Positions 59,767 to 64,000 of a DNA stretch of 64,000 bases are shown here, piece after piece. Both the position numbers and the translations under genes were made by a program. The notes under the pieces are model-generated. The model saw only the letters and a list, made by a program, of their open reading frames with translations. It was not told the DNA's origin and made no database searches. The stretch comes from Phorcus lineatus (Eukaryota; Mollusca; Gastropoda; Trochida; Trochidae), in assembly GCA_921293015.1 (NCBI GenBank), contig OV121084.1, forward strand, positions 26,040,946 through 26,104,945, read 5' to 3'. The number at the start of each line of letters is the position of its first letter. Within the stretch, counting starts at the first letter, position 1.

Positions 59767-60825
59767 GACAACCATGCAGTCTAACCATTTTACAACAGCC
59801 CTTGTCAGGGCTAAACAAATATCAAAAAAGATTTCTGTTATACAATGCACAATCCCAAACCCTCCGTCTTTGTATGTTAATAAACTAAAACGCCTACAAT
59901 TTTGCGTATCTAAACTGGCACAAACAATTGCCCCACAAATATAAACATGCAGAATAGCATACGTGCACACACATGGAAACGCACACAAGACAACCCCATG
60001 TGCACATCGAAATAGGCATGACATTTGCAAAGCTGCAATGGTCCGGCACATCTGCCTCTCTCGAAACGATTCTCAATATTACCTAGAACGGAAATCAGAG
60101 TTCAGAAAAATCATAAAGAAAACCTCTTGAATATCGAAACCGTTTCTGTAAAAAATCGGGTCACTTTTGGCGCCGCTACAGTGATAGCATTGGAGGCTAC
60201 CGTAGGTACGCGCATGCGTGACGTCGCTATGGTCACGACGTCATTTATCTGTTGATGTCACAGACGATGTAGCCAGTCTCCGGCGAAGCGCCGCCGGAGA
60301 CGGACGTATTTAGGGGAGAGGCCGCCCGCGCGGTTTTGGGCTTATTTGCCGAATTTCCTGACTTCAGATGATTTAATTTACCGTTCGTCAATGCATTCCT
60401 TCTTGACGCAAATAATCACAATCACACATACAGTTTTACCACATTAATCTAAGTAAACGGATATTAAGCCGCTGTTCTAAAATGCAAGTTTTGTTAGTCT
60501 ATATACTTGTGAAAACAGAACCATTTACAACCACATTTGTGCCAATCAGTTTTCAATCAGTGTCAGTTATCAAGTGTGTTACAATCTCCTATCACTCAGT
60601 TATCAAAACACAGCCGTGGCGGTTCTGCTTATCACTGTGCCATGTTAGAGTGATTAGATTATTGTCAGGATTCAATTATCTCCAATACACTCCACATATC
60701 TGGCATGAACAATGAGAAGAACATGTCATTCGTATGTATAAATGCAGAGACGATTTCGATGGAGGACATTATCTACCCTAGCTTTCTCCAGCAAACCTGT
60801 ATTTAGAGATTCGTGCCGATTCAAC

Positions 60826-61131
60826 ATGGAAAAAGTTCAAATGTACGCAGAATTGACTCAGACAGAAACACGTTTCAAACGGGCCTGTGAACAAGTAGTT
60901 CTCCTGAATGACAAGCTTGAAGGTCTCCAACGCCGATATGACAAAGCAAGACAAGAGAATCATCGTTCATTTCGCTACAACCTCCGCCTGAAGATGGCAT
61001 CTGTTGAAGGCGTACGCAATGCTTACTATGAATACGCTTGTGAAAAGGCAGAGAGGATTGCCGAGTTGAGGTACTATGTATCTGAAGAAGCCCAGTCCGA
61101 CTCCGAAGGTGAAGACAGCATGGTGTACTAA
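60826..61131 (+). CDS. Copy 45: 101-aa coiled-coil/acidic-tail protein
   Basis: Monomer 60005-61369. Consensus protein; 3' UTR change GTCTTACC, shared with copy 46, lies between stop codon and hairpin. TATA 60737-60742, hairpin 61162-61177, downstream element 61188-61196, AATAAA 61244-61249. Confidence 0.77.
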   Translation: MEKVQMYAELTQTETRFKRACEQVVLLNDKLEGLQRRYDKARQENHRSFRYNLRLKMASVEGVRNAYYEYACEKAERIAELRYYVSEEAQSDSEGEDSMVY

Positions 61132-62190
61132 GACAACCATGCAGTCTTACCATTTTACAACAGCCCTTGTCAGGGCTAAACAAATATCAAAAAAGATTTC
61201 TGTTATACAATGCACAATCCCAAACCCTCCGTCTTTGTATGTTAATAAACTAAAACGCCTACAATTTTGCGTATCTAAACTGGCACAAACAATTGCCCCA
61301 CAAATATAAACATGCAGAATAGCATACGTGCACACACATGGAAACGCACACAAGACAACCCCATGTGCACATCGAAATAGGCATGACATTTGCAAAGCTG
61401 CAATGGTCCGGCACATCTGCTTCTCTCGAAACGATTCTCAATATTACCTAGAACGGAAATCAGAGTTCAGAAAAATCATAAAGAAAACCTCTTGAATATC
61501 GAAACCGTTTCTGTAAAAAATCGGGTCACTTTTGGCGCCGCTACAGTGATAGCATTGGAGGCTACCGTAGGTACGCGCATGCGTGACGTCGCTATGGTCA
61601 CGACGTCATTTATCTGTTGATGTCACAGACGATGTAGCCAGTCTCCGGCGAAGCGCCGCCGGAGACGGACGTATTTAGGGGAGAGGCCGCCCGCGCGGTT
61701 TTGGGCTTATTTGCCGAATTTCTTGACTCCAGATGATTTAATTTACCGTTCGTCAATGCATTCCTTCTTGACGCAAATAATCACAATCACACATACAGTT
61801 TTACCACATTAATCTAAGTAAACGGATATTAAGCCGCTGTTCTAAAATGCAAGTTTTGTTAGTCTATATACTTGTGAAAACAGAACCATTTACAACCACA
61901 TTTGTGCCAATCAGTTTTCAATCAGTGTCAGTTATCAAGTGTGTTACAATCTCCTATCACTCAGTTATCAAAACACAGCCGTGGCGGTTCTGCTTATCAC
62001 TGTGCCATGTTAGAGTGATTAGATTATTGTCAGGATTCAATTATCTCCAATACACTCCACATATCTGGCATGAACAATGAGAAGAACATGTCATTCGTAT
62101 GTATAAATGCAGAGACGATTTCGATGGAGGACATTATCTACCCTAGCTTTCTCCAGCAAACCTGTATTTAGAGATTCGTGCCGATTCAAC

Positions 62191-62496
62191 ATGGAAAAAG
62201 TTCAAATGTACGCAGAATTGACTCAGACAGAAACACGTTTCAAACGGGCCTGTGAACAAGTAGTTCTCCTGAATGACAAGCTTGAAGGTCTCCAACGCCG
62301 ATATGACAAAGCAAGACAAGAGAATCATCGTTCATTTCGCTACAACCTCCGCCTGAAGATGGCATCTGTTGAAGGCGTACGCAATGCTTACTATGAATAC
62401 GCTTGTGAAAAGGCAGAGAGGATTGCCGAGTTGAGGTACTATGTATCTGAAGAAGCCCAGTCCGACTCCGAAGGTGAAGACAGCATGGTGTACTAA
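62191..62496 (+). CDS. Copy 46: 101-aa coiled-coil/acidic-tail protein
   Basis: Monomer 61370-62734. Consensus protein; two private changes in the distal region (TTCTTGACTCC). TATA 62102-62107, hairpin 62527-62542, downstream element 62553-62561, AATAAA 62609-62614. Confidence 0.77.
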   Translation: MEKVQMYAELTQTETRFKRACEQVVLLNDKLEGLQRRYDKARQENHRSFRYNLRLKMASVEGVRNAYYEYACEKAERIAELRYYVSEEAQSDSEGEDSMVY

Positions 62497-63555
62497 GACA
62501 ACCATGCAGTCTTACCATTTTACAACAGCCCTTGTCAGGGCTAAACAAATATCAAAAAAGATTTCTGTTATACAATGCACAATCCCAAACCCTCCGTCTT
62601 TGTATGTTAATAAACTAAAACGCCTACAATTTTGCGTATCTAAACTGGCACAAACAATTGCCCCACAAATATAAACATGCAGAATAGCATACGTGCACAC
62701 ACATGGAAACGCACACAAGACAACCCCATGTGCACATCGAAATAGGCATGACATTTGCAAAGCTGCAATGGTCCGGCACATCTGCTTCTCTCGAAACGAT
62801 TCTCAATATTACCTAGAACGGAAATCAGAGTTCAGAAAAATCATAAAGAAAACCTCTTGAATATCGAAACCGTTTCTGTAAAAAATCGGGTCACTTTTGG
62901 CGCCGCTACAGTGATAGCATTGGAGGCTACCGTAGGTACGCGCATGCGTGACGTCGCTATGGTCACGACGTCATTTATCTGTTGATGTCACAGACGATGT
63001 AGCCAGTCTCCGGCGAAGCGCCGCCGGAGACGGACGTATTTAGGGGAGAGGCCGCCCGCGCGGTTTTGGGCTTATTTGCCGAATTTCCTGACTTCAGATG
63101 ATTTAATTTACCGTTCGTCAATGCATTCCTTCTTGACGCAAATAATCACAATCACACATACAGTTTTACCACATTAATCTAAGTAAACGGATATTAAGCC
63201 GCTGTTCTAAAATGCAAGTTTTGTTAGTCTATATACTTGTGAAAACAGAACCATTTACAACCACATTTGTGCCAATCAGTTTTCAATCAGTGTCAGTTAT
63301 CAAGTGTGTTACAATCTCCTATCACTCAGTTATCAAAACACAGCCGTGGCGGTTCTGCTTATCACTGTGCCATGTTAGAGTGATTAGATTATTGTCAGGA
63401 TTCAATTATCTCCAATACACTCCACATATCTGGCATGAACAATGAGAAGAACATGTCATTCGTATGTATAAATGCAGAGACGATTTCGATGGAGGACATT
63501 ATCTACCCTAGCTTTCTCCAGCAAACCTGTATTTAGAGATTCGTGCCGATTCAAC

Positions 63556-63861
63556 ATGGAAAAAGTTCAAATGTACGCAGAATTGACTCAGACAGAAACA
63601 CGTTTCAAACGGGCCTGTGAACAAGTAGTTCTCCTGAATGACAAGCTTGAAGGTCTCCAACGCCGATATGACAAAGCAAGACAAGAGAATCATCGTTCAT
63701 TTCGCTACAACCTCCGCCTGAAGATGGCATCTGTTGAAGGCGTACGCAATGCTTACTATGAATACGCTTGTGAAAAGGCAGAGAGGATTGCCGAGTTGAG
63801 GTACTATGTATCTGAAGAAGCCCAGTCCGACTCCGAAGGTGAAGACAGCATGGTGTACTAA
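63556..63861 (+). CDS. Copy 47: 101-aa coiled-coil/acidic-tail protein
   Basis: Monomer from 62735, cut by the window edge after the poly(A) signal. The gene itself is complete and consensus. TATA 63467-63472, hairpin 63892-63907, downstream element 63918-63926, AATAAA 63974-63979. Confidence 0.77.
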   Translation: MEKVQMYAELTQTETRFKRACEQVVLLNDKLEGLQRRYDKARQENHRSFRYNLRLKMASVEGVRNAYYEYACEKAERIAELRYYVSEEAQSDSEGEDSMVY

Positions 63862-64000
63862 GACAACCATGCAGTCTAACCATTTTACAACAGCCCTTGT
63901 CAGGGCTAAACAAATATCAAAAAAGATTTCTGTTATACAATGCACAATCCCAAACCCTCCGTCTTTGTATGTTAATAAACTAAAACGCCTACAATTTTGC

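Larger units (their letters stand above)
1..64000 (+). repeat. Tandem gene array, 47 copies of a ~1,365-bp monomer
   Basis: The window is filled by direct repeats in one orientation. Taking the first base as the phase, monomers start at 1, 1366, 2731 and so on to 62735; the last is cut by the window edge. Complete monomers are 1365 bp (26 copies), 1366 (8), 1359 (8), 1360 (3) or 1364 (1). Three small indels explain every length: an A-run of 6, 7 or 8 near offset 146, a one- or two-unit ATCACA repeat at offset 411-422, and a 9-for-6 replacement at offset 1184 in copy 10. By eye I count about 35 variable positions in about 1,060 non-coding bp and 6 in the 306 coding bp. No mobile element, tRNA, rRNA or second gene family was seen. 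The array continues beyond both edges. Confidence 0.98.

Noticed and set aside
1-64000. CRISPR array, bacterial operon or viral genome
   Set aside because: The repeat is a 1.36-kb gene unit with eukaryotic TATA, AATAAA and histone-type signals; there are no spacers, ribosome-binding sites or viral genes.

Overview
The whole 64 kb window is one head-to-tail tandem array. A monomer of about 1,365 bp is repeated 47 times (46 complete copies plus a last one cut at 1,266 bp) with no interruption, inversion, transposon or unrelated gene. Both window edges lie inside the array, so its true length and flanks are unknown. The copies differ at only a few dozen positions.

The sequence is eukaryotic and most likely from an animal, probably an invertebrate. 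Each monomer carries a compact RNA polymerase II gene: a TATAAA box, an expected start site about 31 bp downstream, a 5' leader of about 58 nt, and an intron-less 101-codon CDS with a strong AUG context. About 30 nt after the stop codon comes a 16-nt hairpin with the architecture of the replication-dependent histone mRNA 3' end (6-bp stem, 4-nt loop). Ten nt further on is CAAAAAAGA, one base from the histone downstream element CAAGAAAGA. A normal AATAAA follows about 50 nt later. Upstream lie a perfect E2F-type site (TTTTGGCGCC), an NRF-1-like palindrome, a pair of CRE-like half-palindromes, a GC-rich 10-bp-arm inverted repeat, a CCAAT box and a cluster of GATA-type motifs. The sequence therefore looks like a histone-style, S-phase-tuned, multicopy gene battery, but the encoded protein is not a histone.

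The protein (101 aa, about 12 kDa, roughly 19 acidic and 17 basic residues, no Trp) has an unbroken heptad pattern over residues 10-45, a second charged, Tyr-rich helical segment over about 49-84, and an acidic Ser tail with two CK2-type sites. I do not recognise its family. All 47 copies have an intact CDS. Coding differences are few: R47P in copies 1, 4 and 5; A79V in copy 3; E96Q in copy 18; the linked pair A66V and M99L in copies 21, 23, 25 and 26; and one silent change in copy 14.

Within each monomer the order is: distal CpG-rich regulatory block (offset about 150-350), AT-rich spacer with an ATCACA duplication (about 350-480), CCAAT/GATA region (about 538-680), proximal promoter (about 700-765), leader, CDS, histone-type 3' end, AATAAA, and a CA-rich spacer leading into the next copy. 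For any copy with CDS start S and end E: TATA is S-89 to S-84, hairpin E+31 to E+46, downstream element E+57 to E+65, and AATAAA E+113 to E+118. Only copy 10 departs from this, because it has lost the downstream element. Length classes of 1359, 1360, 1364, 1365 and 1366 bp, and mosaic sharing of variants between copies, point to ongoing unequal exchange or gene conversion.

The best candidate for an undescribed system is this tandem non-histone gene with histone-type 3' ends and cell-cycle promoter elements. All functional readings are inferences from sequence; no database search was possible.
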